Counted from the stretch's first letter, positions 41,472 to 51,817 are shown. The stretch: 64,000 nucleotides of DNA from Tsukamurella conjunctivitidis (GCF_007858475.1 NZ_VIGX01000009.1:93002-157001); one strand, 5' to 3'. The notes: generated by a model not told the origin, from the letters alone. Numbers and translations are program-made.

Positions 41472-41807
41472 TCATGATCGGACGAGACGGGTGATCGCGG
41501 CAGTCGCTTCGTTCAGCTTGGTGTCGAGTTCCTGCTGGTCTGAGCGGGCGGCCTGGACGACGCAGTGCCGCATGTGGTCATCCAGCAACGCCAAGGCGAG
41601 CCCTTGCAGGGCGCTCGTCGCGGCACTGATCTGGGTCAGGATGTCGATGCAATACTGGTCCTCATCGATCATCCGCTCAATGCCACGCACCTGTCCCTCG
41701 ATCCGCTTCGCCCGCATCAGATAGCGCGACTTATCGGTCAAATACCCGTGCTGCGCCGCACAGCACTCGGCCCGCTCGACCGCAACCGCGGGGATATCGG
41801 TGCTCAC
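41472..41807 (-). CDS. csoR: CsoR copper-sensing repressor
   Basis: 111 residues from GTG 41807. Four-helix CsoR/RcnR fold with the Cu(I) set Cys53-His78-Cys82, spaced 25 and 4 residues apart exactly as C36-H61-C65 of M. tuberculosis CsoR. Its start overlaps the YHS-protein stop. The matching operators lie at 42133-42303. Confidence 0.95.
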   Translation of the reverse strand: MSTDIPAVAVERAECCAAQHGYLTDKSRYLMRAKRIEGQVRGIERMIDEDQYCIDILTQISAATSALQGLALALLDDHMRHCVVQAARSDQQELDTKLNEATAAITRLVRS

Positions 41808-42079
41808 GCCGAGGCCGCCGTAACGTACTTGTGTGGGTCGGCGTCGAACCGAGGCCCGCACCCGGCGCAGCACAGGTAGTACCGCGTGCCCTCGAAGTCG
41901 CGGTAGAGGCCCTTGCTGACAGCGGCAGACTTGTCCACCACCGTGCCGGTCATGACGGGGCACTCCGCCGTGTCGGTACCGCCTGTGCCCGCCTGCCGGG
42001 CGCTGCGGGTCAGCTCGAGCGACTGCTCGCCGGGGCCGGTGTGCCCACAGCAAGACTGTCGGTGTGCATTGTCGGTCAT
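41804..42079 (-). CDS. YHS-domain metal-binding protein
   Basis: 91 residues from ATG 42079. SCCGHTG near the front, then a YHS domain: ECPVMTGTVVDKS ... RYYLCCAGCGPRFDADPHKY. Such domains bind copper and other soft metals. First gene of the minus-strand copper operon (YHS-csoR-His-rich). Confidence 0.85.
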   Translation of the reverse strand: MTDNAHRQSCCGHTGPGEQSLELTRSARQAGTGGTDTAECPVMTGTVVDKSAAVSKGLYRDFEGTRYYLCCAGCGPRFDADPHKYVTAASA

Positions 42080-42132
42080 CGTCGAACTCCTTCATCTCAG
42101 GCCCCCCGACCGTCTCACATTCACCTGAACGG

Positions 42133-42175
42133 GTACCCCAGCCGGGTACCCCGAATATATACCCCGGCGGGGTAT
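42133..42175. promoter_or_regulatory. csoR box: Two CsoR-type operators, YHS-csoR side
   Basis: GTACCC-N5-GGGTAC at 42133-42149 and ATACCCC-N3-GGGGTAT at 42159-42175 are perfect inverted repeats in the divergent region, within 100 bp of the YHS start. They match the TACCC...GGGTA pattern of CsoR sites. Confidence 0.85.
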
Positions 42176-42249
42176 TGACCGCAAGGGTTGCTCGGGATCG
42201 GCCGCGCGACCACCGCTCCGGCGCACTCGCCGCGACAGGAGGGCCTAGA

Positions 42250-42303
42250 CATACCCGCCTGGGGTATGTTAAGCATGATTTGGAGATACCCACAGGGGGT
42301 ATC
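42250..42303. promoter_or_regulatory. csoR box: Two CsoR-type operators, copZ-copA side
   Basis: CATACCC-N5-GGGTATG at 42250-42268 and GATACCC-N5-GGGTATC at 42285-42303 are perfect repeats, the second ending 22 bp before copZ. Confidence 0.88.
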
Positions 42304-42324
42304 TGAACTGGGTAGGAGAAGGCG

Positions 42325-42537
42325 ATGACGACCAGCGAATACCAGGTGACAGGCATGACCTGCGGCCACTGCGAAATGTCCATCCGTGAGGAGGTCAGCC
42401 TTATCCCCGGTGTCGAGTCCATCGAGGTCAGCGCGCAGACGGGTCGGCTGCGTGTCACGGGAGCGCAGCAGGTGACCGACGAGCGGGTTCTCGCCGCGGT
42501 GGAAGAGGCTGGCTACTCGGCAGTGCGCAATCCATGA
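42325..42537 (+). CDS. copZ: Copper chaperone CopZ-like (HMA domain)
   Basis: 70 residues, a single heavy-metal-associated domain with MTCGHC near residue 11. Carries Cu(I) to the CopA pump encoded downstream. Stop overlaps the next start (ATGA). Confidence 0.93.
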   Translation: MTTSEYQVTGMTCGHCEMSIREEVSLIPGVESIEVSAQTGRLRVTGAQQVTDERVLAAVEEAGYSAVRNP

Positions 42538-42725
42538 GTGCCATGCGCAGGCTGATCGTCTACGTGGTTGCGGTGACCGGTGTCTTCGCCAGCGCGTATG
42601 TGATCGGTGGGGTGGCAGTACCCGACTCGGCGGTCGCGCGGTGGGAGCACCGTGCCCCCGGTGGATCGCCCGCCGTGCCGGCGAGTGAACCGGGCGCCCC
42701 GCACGGTGGCGGCCACCAGCAGTGA
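42534..42725 (+). CDS. Small membrane-anchored His-tailed protein
   Basis: 63 residues. One membrane helix (about 6-27), then a short exposed tail with Pro and ending HGGGHQQ. Located between copZ and copA and coupled to copZ; a copper-handling microprotein is plausible. Confidence 0.7.
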   Translation: MSAMRRLIVYVVAVTGVFASAYVIGGVAVPDSAVARWEHRAPGGSPAVPASEPGAPHGGGHQQ

Positions 42726-42785
42726 CGCAATGAAGCAGCGCGGGCCACAGGCCTGGCGATAGACCGCAAGTACGGATCGAGGAAA

Positions 42786-45062
42786 ATGATGAGTGTGTCA
42801 GCGCCGTCGGGCGGCCGTAGTGTCGAGCTGGACATCGGCGGGATGACGTGCGCCTCGTGCGCGAACCGGATCGAGCGCAAACTCAACGGGCTCGATGGGG
42901 TCGAGGCCACGGTGAACTACGCCACGGAGAAGGCGAAGGTGCACGTCCCCGAGGGTTTCGATGCGCAGGCGCTGATCGACGAGGTGGCAAAGACCGGCTA
43001 CTCGGCGACTCTCCCGCGGTCCTCGACGCCGGGGGCTGGAGGACCTGGTGCTGGGGTTGCCGGCGAGGACATGGACCCGGAGCTGACGTCCCTGAGGCAG
43101 CGGCTGATCGGCTCGGCTGTGCTGGCGGTGCCGGTAGTCGCGATGGCGATGGCGATGGCACCGGCCCTACAGTTCACCTATTGGCAGTGGGCATCGCTCA
43201 CGCTCGCTGCGCCAGTGATCGTCTGGGGTGCCTATCCGTTCCATCGGGCGGCGTGGATGAACCTCAAACACGGAACCGCCACCATGGACACCCTCATCTC
43301 GATGGGCACCCTAACAGCGTTCCTGTGGTCGCTGTACGCGTTGTTCCTCGGCACCGCCGGCACGCCCGGGATGACACACGGGTTCGAGTTCTCGATCGCT
43401 CCGTCGGACGGAGCAGGCAACATCTACCTCGAGGTCGGCGCAGGGGTCACGGTGTTCGTGCTCGCCGGCCGCTACTTCGAGAAGAGGTCCAAGCGGCAGG
43501 CCGGAGCAGCATTGCGCGCGCTCCTCGAGCTCGGCGTCAAGGACGTGGCAGTGCTGCGTGACGGCGCGGAGGTTCGGATCCCGGTCGCCGAGCTGGCCGT
43601 CGGCGACACCTTCGTGGTCCGACCGGGGGAGAAGGTCGCCACCGACGGGGTGGTCACGTCCGGATCCTCGGCCATCGATGCGTCGATGCTGACCGGCGAG
43701 TCCGTCCCGGTCGAGGTCTCCGTTGGGGACACGGTGACCGGAGCGACGGTCAATTCCGGAGGACGGCTTGAGGTGCGCGCCACCCGGGTCGGAGCGGATA
43801 CGCAGCTCGCGCAGATGGCCAAGCTCGTCGAGGACGCGCAGACGGGGAAGGCCGAGGTGCAACGGCTCGCGGACCGGATCTCGGGTGTGTTCGTGCCGAT
43901 CGTCATCGCGATCGCGTTCGCCACCCTCGGCGCGTGGCTCGGTGCTGGCTTCCCCGTCGCGGCCGCGTTCACTGCCGCGGTCGCCGTGCTCGTGATCGCC
44001 TGCCCGTGTGCACTTGGACTGGCCACGCCGACAGCGCTTCTCGTGGGAACGGGTCGTGGAGCCCAGATGGGTGTACTGATCAAGGGCCCGGAAGTGCTCG
44101 AGTCCACCCGCAAAGTCGACACCATCGTGCTCGACAAGACCGGAACGGTCACGACCGGCAAGATGACGCTGGCCGAGGTGATTGCAGAGGACGGCACCGA
44201 CTCTGACGAACTGCTACGGCTAGCCGGTGCATTGGAGAACGCCTCCGAGCATCCGATCGCCCAGGCCATTGCCGCCGCGGCTCGCGACAGTGGCGGAGAA
44301 CTGCCCACACCGGAAGGTTTCGCCAACGTCGAAGGACAAGGGGTGCAGGGCGTGGTCGACGGGCATGCCGTGATCGTGGGCCGCGAGAGTTTCCTGGCTG
44401 ACTGGGCACTCGAACTGTCCCCTCGGACGGCGGCCGCGAAACGGGACGCCGAATCGGACGGTAAGACCGTCGTGGCGGTTGGCTGGGACGGTCAGGCGAA
44501 GGGCATCCTCGTTGTCGCCGACGCGGTCAAGCCGACCAGCGCCCAGGCCATCAGCGAACTGCGGGCCCTGGGCCTGAAGCCGGTGCTGCTCACCGGTGAC
44601 AACGCCGCCGTCGCACAACGAATCGCGGCTGAAGTCGGCATCGACGAGGTCATCTCCGAGGTGATGCCGCAGGACAAGGTGTCGGTGGTCAAGCGCCTGC
44701 AGGATCAGGGCAAGGTCGTCGCCATGGTCGGCGACGGCGTCAACGACGCACCTGCGCTGGCCCAGGCCGACCTGGGCCTGGCAATGGGAACCGGCACCGA
44801 CGTCGCGATCGAAGCCTCTGACATCACGCTGGTGCGCGGCGACCTGCGCAGCGCCGTTGACGCGATCAGGCTCTCTCGCAAAACGCTGAGCACGATCAAG
44901 ACGAACCTGTTCTGGGCATTCGCCTACAACACCGCTGCGATACCGGTCGCTGCGGCGGGCATGCTCAACCCGATGCTGGCCGGGGCCGCGATGGCCTTCT
45001 CCAGCGTCTTCGTCGTCGGCAACAGCCTGCGGCTGCGTGGCTTCACCAGCGTCGCCAACTAA
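42786..45062 (+). CDS. copA: Cu(I)-exporting P1B-1 ATPase CopA
   Basis: 758 residues from ATG 42786 (GAGGAAA before it; ATG 42789 also possible). One N-terminal HMA domain (C22-x-x-C25 in MTCASC), eight membrane helices, TGES, C406-P-C408, phosphorylated D450 (DKTG), HP motif (ASEHPIAQA), GDGVND. Full length with all Cu(I) pump motifs. Under CsoR control with copZ. Confidence 0.97.
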   Translation: MMSVSAPSGGRSVELDIGGMTCASCANRIERKLNGLDGVEATVNYATEKAKVHVPEGFDAQALIDEVAKTGYSATLPRSSTPGAGGPGAGVAGEDMDPELTSLRQRLIGSAVLAVPVVAMAMAMAPALQFTYWQWASLTLAAPVIVWGAYPFHRAAWMNLKHGTATMDTLISMGTLTAFLWSLYALFLGTAGTPGMTHGFEFSIAPSDGAGNIYLEVGAGVTVFVLAGRYFEKRSKRQAGAALRALLELGVKDVAVLRDGAEVRIPVAELAVGDTFVVRPGEKVATDGVVTSGSSAIDASMLTGESVPVEVSVGDTVTGATVNSGGRLEVRATRVGADTQLAQMAKLVEDAQTGKAEVQRLADRISGVFVPIVIAIAFATLGAWLGAGFPVAAAFTAAVAVLVIACPCALGLATPTALLVGTGRGAQMGVLIKGPEVLESTRKVDTIVLDKTGTVTTGKMTLAEVIAEDGTDSDELLRLAGALENASEHPIAQAIAAAARDSGGELPTPEGFANVEGQGVQGVVDGHAVIVGRESFLADWALELSPRTAAAKRDAESDGKTVVAVGWDGQAKGILVVADAVKPTSAQAISELRALGLKPVLLTGDNAAVAQRIAAEVGIDEVISEVMPQDKVSVVKRLQDQGKVVAMVGDGVNDAPALAQADLGLAMGTGTDVAIEASDITLVRGDLRSAVDAIRLSRKTLSTIKTNLFWAFAYNTAAIPVAAAGMLNPMLAGAAMAFSSVFVVGNSLRLRGFTSVAN

Positions 45063-45077
45063 CGTCGCCCCGGCCCC

Positions 45078-45111
45078 GGCCCCGGCCCTCCACCGCGGAG
45101 GGACCGGGGCC
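45078..45111. terminator. GC-rich terminator between copA and MFS gene
   Basis: GGCCCCGG-CCCTCC (45078-45091) pairs with GGAGGG-A-CCGGGGCC (45097-45111), one bulge, five-base loop. Lies between convergent genes. Confidence 0.75.
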
Positions 45112-45152
45112 CTGCGTATCGGAACACCGCAGCACAGACTCCTGACAGCAGG

Positions 45153-46457
45153 TCACCGACGATGCATTCCCGCCGCAGCGGCCACGTCCGCTTCGCGGGC
45201 CGCGGGATCGGGCACACTCAGTGCGCCGGCTCGATGGAGCGCCCGCAACGCGAGTGCCGCGCCGGAACCGACGATGATGAGCACCAGCCAGATCAGCGCC
45301 GGGAACCCGAGCCGGTCCCCCAATGACATGAGCGCCCCGGTGCCGAGGTTGCCGGCCAGGATCCCCACGCCGACCACCGTGTTGTAGAGCCCGTAGTGGG
45401 TAGCGACGAGTCGATTGCCGGAGAGGCTGACGACCGTGTCCATCTCGAATGGGAAGACGGTCGCCGTGGCTATCGCCAGGCCCGCTGCCGCCAGCAACAG
45501 CGCCGCGATGGCGGCGACCTGCCCGGTCAGCGTTGCGGTCGGCACTGCTAGTAGCGGCACGAACGCCACCGTCATGAGCGCCATCCCGAGGCTGAGGCTG
45601 CGGGTGGGCCCGAACCGGCTCCGGAACCAAGCGGTGATCCGCAGCTGCCCGGCCACGGCGATCACACCGGTTACCACGAATACGGCCGCCACAAGGTAGG
45701 TCGACGCTTGCTCGCTGCTGGTGATCGACGTCGCGTGCAGTGGCAGCGCTAGATAGACCTGGAAAGAGAGCACGTAGGAGCCGATCATCGCGCACGAGAA
45801 CAGCACGAACCGCCGGTTGCTGGCCACGGTCCGCCAGTCGGCAAGCACCGACGGCCGCGGCTCGGCTGTGGCTCTGCGGTCGCGCCGATCGCGTGGCAGA
45901 GCCAGGATCTGCGCGACGGTCAGCACGCCGAAGACCCCAGCGGCGACCGCCGATGTCACCTGGAAGTCGAAGGCCATCAACGCTACCCCGACCAGCGGGC
46001 CGATCAGGATGCCGCCCTGGTAGAAGATGTTGAAGATCGCGAAGGCTTCGATGCGCCGGTCTCCGGCGTCAGCGGCCAGGTACGCGCGCACCGCGGGGTT
46101 GAACAGTGCCCCGGCGAATCCGGTAGCTACGGATGCGATTAGCAGTGCAGGCAGCGATTCGACCGTCGCCAGCAGTACGAACCCGATGGTCCGCAGTAGG
46201 CACCCGGCGACGATGAGCGGCTTGAAGCCGAGTCGGTCGGCGAGGGTGCCGCCGATGAGGAACATCCCTTGCTGGGAGAAGTTCCGAATTCCCAGCACCA
46301 ACCCGATCGCCCAGCCGGCGAGCCCGACGGGGCCAGCGAGGTATCCGGCTAGGTAGGGCATGAGCATGTAGAAGCCCAGGTTGATGGTGAATTGGTTGAC
46401 CATCAACACCTGGCTGGGCCGGTCGAAGGTCCGGAACGTGGCGATGGGCCCCCTCAT
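45153..46457 (-). CDS. MFS transporter
   Basis: 434 residues from ATG 46457, overlapping the upstream PLP-enzyme stop by 4 bp. Twelve helices, [12 protein letters not shown] loop after helix 2. Co-translated with a cysteine-synthase-like enzyme, suggesting export of a sulfur compound or cysteine conjugate; substrate unknown. Confidence 0.8.
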   Translation of the reverse strand: MRGPIATFRTFDRPSQVLMVNQFTINLGFYMLMPYLAGYLAGPVGLAGWAIGLVLGIRNFSQQGMFLIGGTLADRLGFKPLIVAGCLLRTIGFVLLATVESLPALLIASVATGFAGALFNPAVRAYLAADAGDRRIEAFAIFNIFYQGGILIGPLVGVALMAFDFQVTSAVAAGVFGVLTVAQILALPRDRRDRRATAEPRPSVLADWRTVASNRRFVLFSCAMIGSYVLSFQVYLALPLHATSITSSEQASTYLVAAVFVVTGVIAVAGQLRITAWFRSRFGPTRSLSLGMALMTVAFVPLLAVPTATLTGQVAAIAALLLAAAGLAIATATVFPFEMDTVVSLSGNRLVATHYGLYNTVVGVGILAGNLGTGALMSLGDRLGFPALIWLVLIIVGSGAALALRALHRAGALSVPDPAAREADVAAAAGMHRR

Positions 46458-47596
46458 ACGACGGTCAGCGGGTTGCGGACGTTGGTGGTGCGGGACCAGC
46501 GGGTGACCACGGTCCTGGCTGGGTCGGCGATGGTGATCGGCGCCAACGGTGGTGCGAGCGTCGGGTCGATGTTGTTGGCGTGGCAGTAGGCGTCGCTGTA
46601 GACGGTTCCGTAGTAGCGCTGGGGGCCGTCGGGGAAGATCGCAGCAACGACCGTGTCCGGCGAGCGGGTGCCGGCGATCCACCCGGCGACCTGGGCTACC
46701 GCACCGACGCTCCAGCCGCCGGTCGCGTAGTGCGTCGATGCCAAGGTCCGGCACGCCCACACCGACTCCTCGGGCGCGACCCAGTGCACTTCCGAGAACG
46801 CCGAGTAGTCGACGTTCTCCGGATAGATGCTCGAGCCAAGGCCACGCATGAGTCGCTTGTGCGCGGGCTGGCCGAAGATCGTCGATCCGATGGTGTCGAC
46901 TCCGACGAGTTGCAGGTCCGGCAGGAACTGCCGCAGGGTGCGGCTGACCCCGGCCGAGTGTCCGCCGGTGCCGACCGAGCAGACGAGCACATCGATGTGC
47001 CCGAGCTGGGTCAGCAGCTCGAGGGCCAGCGGCTGATAGGCGCTGACGTTGTCCGGGTTGGTGTACTGGTCCGGGCACCACGCGGTCGGGTCCGCAGCCA
47101 GGTGCTCACAGACCCGGTCGCGTCGGGCTTGCTGCCATCCGCCCGCCGGATGAGGTTCCGTCACCAGGTCGACCTCGGCGCCGTAGGCGGCGAGCATCTG
47201 CGTCAGGATCGGCTCCAGCCCCGGGTCGGTCACCAGCGTCACCGGATGATCGTGCACGATGCCCGCGAGCGCCAGGCCGAGCCCGAGCGTGCCGCTGGTC
47301 GACTCCACGATCCGTGCGCCCGTCGTGAGATCCCCCCGTGCCTTGGCCCGTTCGATCATGTGCAGGGCAGGGCGGTCCTTCATGCCGCCGGGATTGAACC
47401 CCTCGAGTTTGGCCCAGAACCCGTGCCCGGCCGGCGCGAACGGTTCGGCGATCCGCATCACCGGAGTGTTGCCGACCAGGGCCGCCGGGCGCTCCGAGAC
47501 AGGTCCGATGTCGAGGAGCGACCGGGCGGGCAACGGCGGGTGCAGCAATGACAGTGGGGGGCGAGAATCAGGAACCGTGGTCACTTCGGTGCTCAC
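46454..47596 (-). CDS. PLP-dependent cysteine synthase/desulfhydrase family (Cds1-like)
   Basis: 380 residues from GTG 47596 with AAAGGA upstream. Fold type II PLP enzyme: PLP lysine in [11 protein letters not shown], phosphate loop [12 protein letters not shown], and ESTSGTLG substrate loop. It resembles mycobacterial Cds1 (Rv3684), a cysteine desulfhydrase releasing H2S, more than the CysK/CysM biosynthetic enzymes. In a metal island, H2S or thiol supply could trap soft metals as sulfides; this is inference. Confidence 0.8.
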   Translation of the reverse strand: MSTEVTTVPDSRPPLSLLHPPLPARSLLDIGPVSERPAALVGNTPVMRIAEPFAPAGHGFWAKLEGFNPGGMKDRPALHMIERAKARGDLTTGARIVESTSGTLGLGLALAGIVHDHPVTLVTDPGLEPILTQMLAAYGAEVDLVTEPHPAGGWQQARRDRVCEHLAADPTAWCPDQYTNPDNVSAYQPLALELLTQLGHIDVLVCSVGTGGHSAGVSRTLRQFLPDLQLVGVDTIGSTIFGQPAHKRLMRGLGSSIYPENVDYSAFSEVHWVAPEESVWACRTLASTHYATGGWSVGAVAQVAGWIAGTRSPDTVVAAIFPDGPQRYYGTVYSDAYCHANNIDPTLAPPLAPITIADPARTVVTRWSRTTNVRNPLTVV

Positions 47597-47881
47597 GTGC
47601 TGGGGTCCTTTCGGAAGCGGAAAAGGGCGGCACAGGTGTGTGGCACGCCACCCGGCGCGACGGTCTTGCAGGACCAGGACGGTCAGCGTGAGTCGGCAGA
47701 TGGCGTGCCCGTGGCCCGCCGGGTGAAGACGTGCCACCGGTGATCAGTCCGGTGAGGGGTATCTGATCGCCCTCGACTGTGCGTGCCCTAACCAGGCCGT
47801 TACGTGTGCTCAAGATCAAGATTTGCTCAAGAACCGCGCCTCGGGTCGATCCTGGGCATACGGTCAGGCCACGATGGAGGC
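47597..47881. promoter_or_regulatory. Divergent control region with TGCTCAAGA repeat
   Basis: Between the PLP-enzyme gene and the response regulator. A 9-bp direct repeat TGCTCAAGA occurs at 47807-47815 and 47824-47832, 17 bp apart, about 60 bp before the regulator start: a candidate autoregulatory site for an OmpR-type regulator. Confidence 0.45.
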
Positions 47882-48652
47882 ATGGATGCGATTGTTGCCG
47901 AGCCCAAGCCGACGGCGGTGACCGAACCGCGGCCGAAGCTGGGCCTGCGCGCGATGGTTGTCGAGGACGAGCCGGACCTCGCCGAGGTCATCGCCGACTA
48001 CCTTCAGCGCAGTGGTTTCGATGTCGAGATCACCGGCGATGGAGCGGCCGCAGTCGCCGCCGCGCACCGAACTCCACCGGATGTCGTCGTCCTCGACCTC
48101 GGGCTGCCCTCGCTCGACGGTGTCGAAGTGTGCCGACAACTGCGCACCTTCTCGGACGCCTACGTTGTCATGGTCACCGCCCGCGCCGACGAAGTCGACA
48201 CTCTGGTCGGCCTGTCCGTCGGGGCGGACGACTATCTGACCAAACCGTTCAGCCCGCGGGAGCTGATCGCCCGAATCGAAGCAATGCTGCGCCGCCCCCG
48301 CGCCGGAACCGTCAACGGGCCCGCCATGCCCCAGGGCGCGGAGCGCCGCATCGGGGATCTGCTAATCGACCCGAACGGTCGGGAGGTGAGCGTCGCCGGT
48401 AGACCCGCGGCTCTCACCCGCACCGAGTTCGACCTTCTCGACGTCCTCTCCCGCCGCCCGGGCATGGTGTTCAGCCGCGACCAACTGCTCGCCGAACTCT
48501 GGGGACCGACCTGGGTCGGCGATGCACACGTCGTCGACGTCCACATCGCCAGCCTGCGTCGCAAGCTCGGCGACACCACCACCGAGCGGCGTTACATCCG
48601 CACCATCCGCGGCATCGGTTACCGAATGGGTGACGGCCGGTCGAAGCAATGA
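47882..48652 (+). CDS. OmpR-family response regulator (copper-type)
   Basis: 256 residues from ATG 47882. Receiver domain with acceptor D72 (VVLDLGLP), K (YLTKPF), and a C-terminal winged helix (RTEFDLLDVL ... RTIRGIGYRM). The stop overlaps the kinase ATG. Linked to a Met-rich lipoprotein and multicopper oxidase, so probably a copper sensor pair. Confidence 0.93.
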   Translation: MDAIVAEPKPTAVTEPRPKLGLRAMVVEDEPDLAEVIADYLQRSGFDVEITGDGAAAVAAAHRTPPDVVVLDLGLPSLDGVEVCRQLRTFSDAYVVMVTARADEVDTLVGLSVGADDYLTKPFSPRELIARIEAMLRRPRAGTVNGPAMPQGAERRIGDLLIDPNGREVSVAGRPAALTRTEFDLLDVLSRRPGMVFSRDQLLAELWGPTWVGDAHVVDVHIASLRRKLGDTTTERRYIRTIRGIGYRMGDGRSKQ

Positions 48653-49899
48653 GCGCGCCCCGATCCGACGCACGGCGCACCCGTCGCCCACGTTCGGGGT
48701 TCACCACCAGGCTGTTCATCGCCCAGACCATCGTCATCGCCGCTGGCGCTGGGGCCTCCGCGCTGGTGGCGTGGACTGTCGCACCGCACCTGTTCCACAC
48801 CCACATGGCCCACGCCGGCCTGCCGACCACCTCACCCCAAGCCAAACACGTCGAGGAGGCGTTCGCCTCCTCACTGGTGGTATCCGTCTCGGTCGCCCTG
48901 TTGAGCTCCGTGGTCCTCGCACTGGTCGTCAGCTGGCTGATCACCCGCCGCGTCCGACGCTCCATCGGCGCCGTGGTGACCTCGACGGCGAACATCGCCG
49001 CCGGCAACCACGCCATTCGCGTCCCGCCCAGCCGCCTGGGCCGCGAATTCAGCGACCTGACCCGCAGCGTCAACCGACTCGCCGAGCAAATCGATACCAC
49101 CGAAGAGATCCGCCAGCAGATGCTCTCCGACCTCGCCCATGAACTCCGGACGCCGATCACCACCATCACCGCCCAAATCGAAGCCGCCGAGGACGGCATC
49201 CGCACGCCGGGCGCGCAAATGTACGGCGTCATCCGCAGCGCCACCGGCCGCCTCAAGCGACTCGCTGACGACATCGACGCCGTCTCCCGCGCCGGCGAAC
49301 GACAACTACGCGTCGAAGCAGAGCCGACCGCGGTCAACGACATCACCACCGCCGCGGTCCGAGAAGCGCAACCCGGCTACGACGCCGTAGGTATCCACCT
49401 CGGCCTCGGACCCACCACCACCGACCTCGTCGACGCCGACCGTGCCCGCATCGGCCAGACCCTCGCGAACCTGCTCAGCAACGCACGCCGACACACCCCA
49501 CCGGGAGGCAGCGTCACGGTCAGCAGCCGCCGCCGCGACCACAACCTCATCGACATCATCGTCGAGGACACAGGCGAAGGCATCGCCAGCGAACACCTCC
49601 CACACATCTTCGACCGCTTCTACCGCACCGACACCTCTCGCAGCCGCGACGCCGGCGGCAGCGGTATCGGCCTGACTATCGCCCGCGCGCTCGCCGAGGC
49701 CCACGACGGATCCCTCACCGCCACCAGCCGCGGCCCCGGACAAGGCGCCCAGTTCACCCTGACCCTGCCGGTCTACAAACGCCGCAACACCAAGCGAGAA
49801 CACCCACCACCGGAACCCGGTACAGCCTCGAGCCCACTACCCCGACCGCCCCTTCAACGAACCCCACAGAGAATCCCTGCCAGAAAGACGAACCGATGA
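48649..49899 (+). CDS. Membrane histidine kinase with His-rich sensor loop
   Basis: 416 residues from ATG 48649. Two membrane helices (about 22-45 and 80-103) flank a short outside loop of about 35 residues with HLFHTHMAHAG, a likely copper or silver site. HAMP follows, then H164 (DLAHELRTPI), N, G1 (VEDTGEGI), F and G2 boxes. All kinase motifs are intact. Confidence 0.93.
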   Translation: MSAPRSDARRTRRPRSGFTTRLFIAQTIVIAAGAGASALVAWTVAPHLFHTHMAHAGLPTTSPQAKHVEEAFASSLVVSVSVALLSSVVLALVVSWLITRRVRRSIGAVVTSTANIAAGNHAIRVPPSRLGREFSDLTRSVNRLAEQIDTTEEIRQQMLSDLAHELRTPITTITAQIEAAEDGIRTPGAQMYGVIRSATGRLKRLADDIDAVSRAGERQLRVEAEPTAVNDITTAAVREAQPGYDAVGIHLGLGPTTTDLVDADRARIGQTLANLLSNARRHTPPGGSVTVSSRRRDHNLIDIIVEDTGEGIASEHLPHIFDRFYRTDTSRSRDAGGSGIGLTIARALAEAHDGSLTATSRGPGQGAQFTLTLPVYKRRNTKREHPPPEPGTASSPLPRPPLQRTPQRIPARKTNR

Positions 49900-50162
49900 A
49901 CCCGAAACGACTGATCACCACCGCCGCCGTCACCGCCACTATTGCCCTCGCCGTCACCGCCTGCGGCGACGACATGTCCACGATGAACATGAACGACGAC
50001 ACCAGCACTACCCCCACCTCAACCCAACCGTCGATGCCCGCAGGCCACTCGATGAGCAGCTCCCCGACTTCATCGCCGACACCTCACACAAGCATGCCGG
50101 GTATGTCGGGTATGCCAGGGATGGGCGACGGCAGCCCGACAGTCAGCCCCGCTGCCCCCTAA
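49896..50162 (+). CDS. Met/His-rich lipoprotein
   Basis: 88 residues from ATG 49896, coupled to the kinase (ATGA). Signal peptide with lipobox VTAC at about 19-22, then a low-complexity tail full of Met and His (STMNMND, AGHSMS, SMPGMSGMPGMGD), as in copper-binding surface proteins. Feeds or protects the multicopper oxidase next door. Confidence 0.85.
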   Translation: MNPKRLITTAAVTATIALAVTACGDDMSTMNMNDDTSTTPTSTQPSMPAGHSMSSSPTSSPTPHTSMPGMSGMPGMGDGSPTVSPAAP

Positions 50163-50209
50163 GCAGGGCCGCCCCCGACTTCCTCGACGTCAAACCAAGG
50201 AACCAATTC

Positions 50210-51703
50210 ATGACACCGGTGACCAGACGAACAGCCCTCTTCGGCGGTCTCGCCGCGCTCAGCGTCGGCGCGCTCGCCGCATGTGGCGACAAGACCGCCA
50301 GCACGCCGAGTGGTGCCTCTCGTGCGCTGCAAGGACCGCCACTACAGGCCACACCCCAGGCCGGACAGAAGGTCGTTGAGACGACCCTCACCGCGCGCGA
50401 GACCACCGTAGACCTCGGCGGTATCACCGCCCGTACCTGGGCCTACGACGACGCCCTCCCCGGCAAGGTCCTGCGCGCCAACGCCGGAGACTTCCTCCGC
50501 GTCACCCTCGACAACAAGCTTCCCGCCGACACCACCATCCACTGGCATGGCATCCGCCTGCGTAACGAAGCTGACGGCGTTCCCGGCGTCACCCAGGATG
50601 CTGTGCGCCCCGGGGGGCGATTCGTCTACGAGTTCACCGCCCCGGACGCCGGCACCCACTACTTCCATCCCCACGTCGGTGCCCAACTCGACCGTGCCCT
50701 CTACGCTCCGATCATCATCGACGACCCCAATGAACCAGGCGCCTTCGACGCCGAGTGGATCGTCGTCCTCGACGACTGGACCGACGGCATCGGCAAGAAC
50801 CCTGACCAGATCCTTGCCGACTTCCAAGCCAAGACCGGACCTTTGCAGACCGGAATGGGCGGGATGGGTGGCATGGACCACTCCTCGATGCCTGGCATGG
50901 GAAGCTCTCCGCTGGGCGATGCTGGCGACGTGGTCTACCCGCACTACCTCATCAACGGCCGAATCCCTACGGCGCCGACCGAGTTCCGCGCCAAGCCCGG
51001 ACAACGCATCCGCCTGCGGATCATCAACGCCGGCTCCGACACCGTCTTCCGGGTCGCCCTTGGCGGTCACACGATGACCGTCACCCACACCGACGGACAC
51101 AGGGTCAACGACATGCAGGCCCGCGCGCTCTTCGTCGCTATGGGGGAACGCTACGACGTGACCGTCACCGCAGGCGACGGCGCGTTTCCGCTAGTCGCCG
51201 CCGCCGAAGGTAAGAAGGGCCAGGCTCTGGCAGTCCTGCGCACAGGCTCCGGCGCCGCACCCGCCGCCGACATTCGCCCCGCGGAACTGGACGGCCCGGT
51301 CCTGCTCGGCGCCACCGAACTCACCGCCGCCGACTCCGCGCGCCTTCCTGACGCCCAGCCCGACTCCACGATCAAGGTCACTCTCAACGGCCAGATGGAC
51401 CCGTACGCCTGGGGCATCAACGGCAAGAAGCACGGCGAAGACACGCCTCTGCGCGTCAGCAAGGGCCAGCGACTGCGGATGCAGATCACCAACGAAACGA
51501 TGATGCTCCACCCCATGCATATCCACGGCCACACCTGGGGCCTCCCCGGCAGTGGCGGACTGCGCAAGGACACGGTGCTCATCAAGCCCATGGGCTCGGT
51601 CGAGGTCGACCTCGACGCGGACAACCCCGGAACCTGGGCCCTGCACTGCCACAACATCTATCACATGGAGATGGGCATGATGACCACCCTCAAGTACACC
51701 TGA
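50210..51703 (+). CDS. Multicopper oxidase (copper detoxification)
   Basis: 497 residues from ATG 50210. Twin-arginine start (TRRTALFGG) with lipobox LAAC near residue 25, so exported folded and lipid-anchored. Four copper-ligand motifs: HWHG (about 108), HYFHPHVG, HPMHIHGHTWGL and HCHNIYHMEMGMM. A Met-rich insert (MGGMGGMDHSSMPGMG) suggests cuprous oxidase activity, like CueO and M. tuberculosis MmcO. Confidence 0.95.
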   Translation: MTPVTRRTALFGGLAALSVGALAACGDKTASTPSGASRALQGPPLQATPQAGQKVVETTLTARETTVDLGGITARTWAYDDALPGKVLRANAGDFLRVTLDNKLPADTTIHWHGIRLRNEADGVPGVTQDAVRPGGRFVYEFTAPDAGTHYFHPHVGAQLDRALYAPIIIDDPNEPGAFDAEWIVVLDDWTDGIGKNPDQILADFQAKTGPLQTGMGGMGGMDHSSMPGMGSSPLGDAGDVVYPHYLINGRIPTAPTEFRAKPGQRIRLRIINAGSDTVFRVALGGHTMTVTHTDGHRVNDMQARALFVAMGERYDVTVTAGDGAFPLVAAAEGKKGQALAVLRTGSGAAPAADIRPAELDGPVLLGATELTAADSARLPDAQPDSTIKVTLNGQMDPYAWGINGKKHGEDTPLRVSKGQRLRMQITNETMMLHPMHIHGHTWGLPGSGGLRKDTVLIKPMGSVEVDLDADNPGTWALHCHNIYHMEMGMMTTLKYT

Positions 51704-51749
51704 CGCGACCGACGTCTCCGCGGCTGCCCCCGATGGCGAGTGCGACCGA

Positions 51750-51790
51750 CCAGCCACCAACTACTATGCTACTTAGTAGTTGGTGGCTGG
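51750..51790. promoter_or_regulatory. BlaI-type operator in a 17-bp-arm palindrome
   Basis: The core TACTA-N7-TAGTA lies inside a perfect dyad with 17-bp arms (51750-51766 and 51774-51790) and a 7-base centre, 27 bp before the tlpA start. The extended arms could also form a hairpin terminating the oxidase transcript. Confidence 0.85.
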
Positions 51791-51817
51791 TTCGTTAGCC
51801 GCCGAGAAGGGGTGAGG

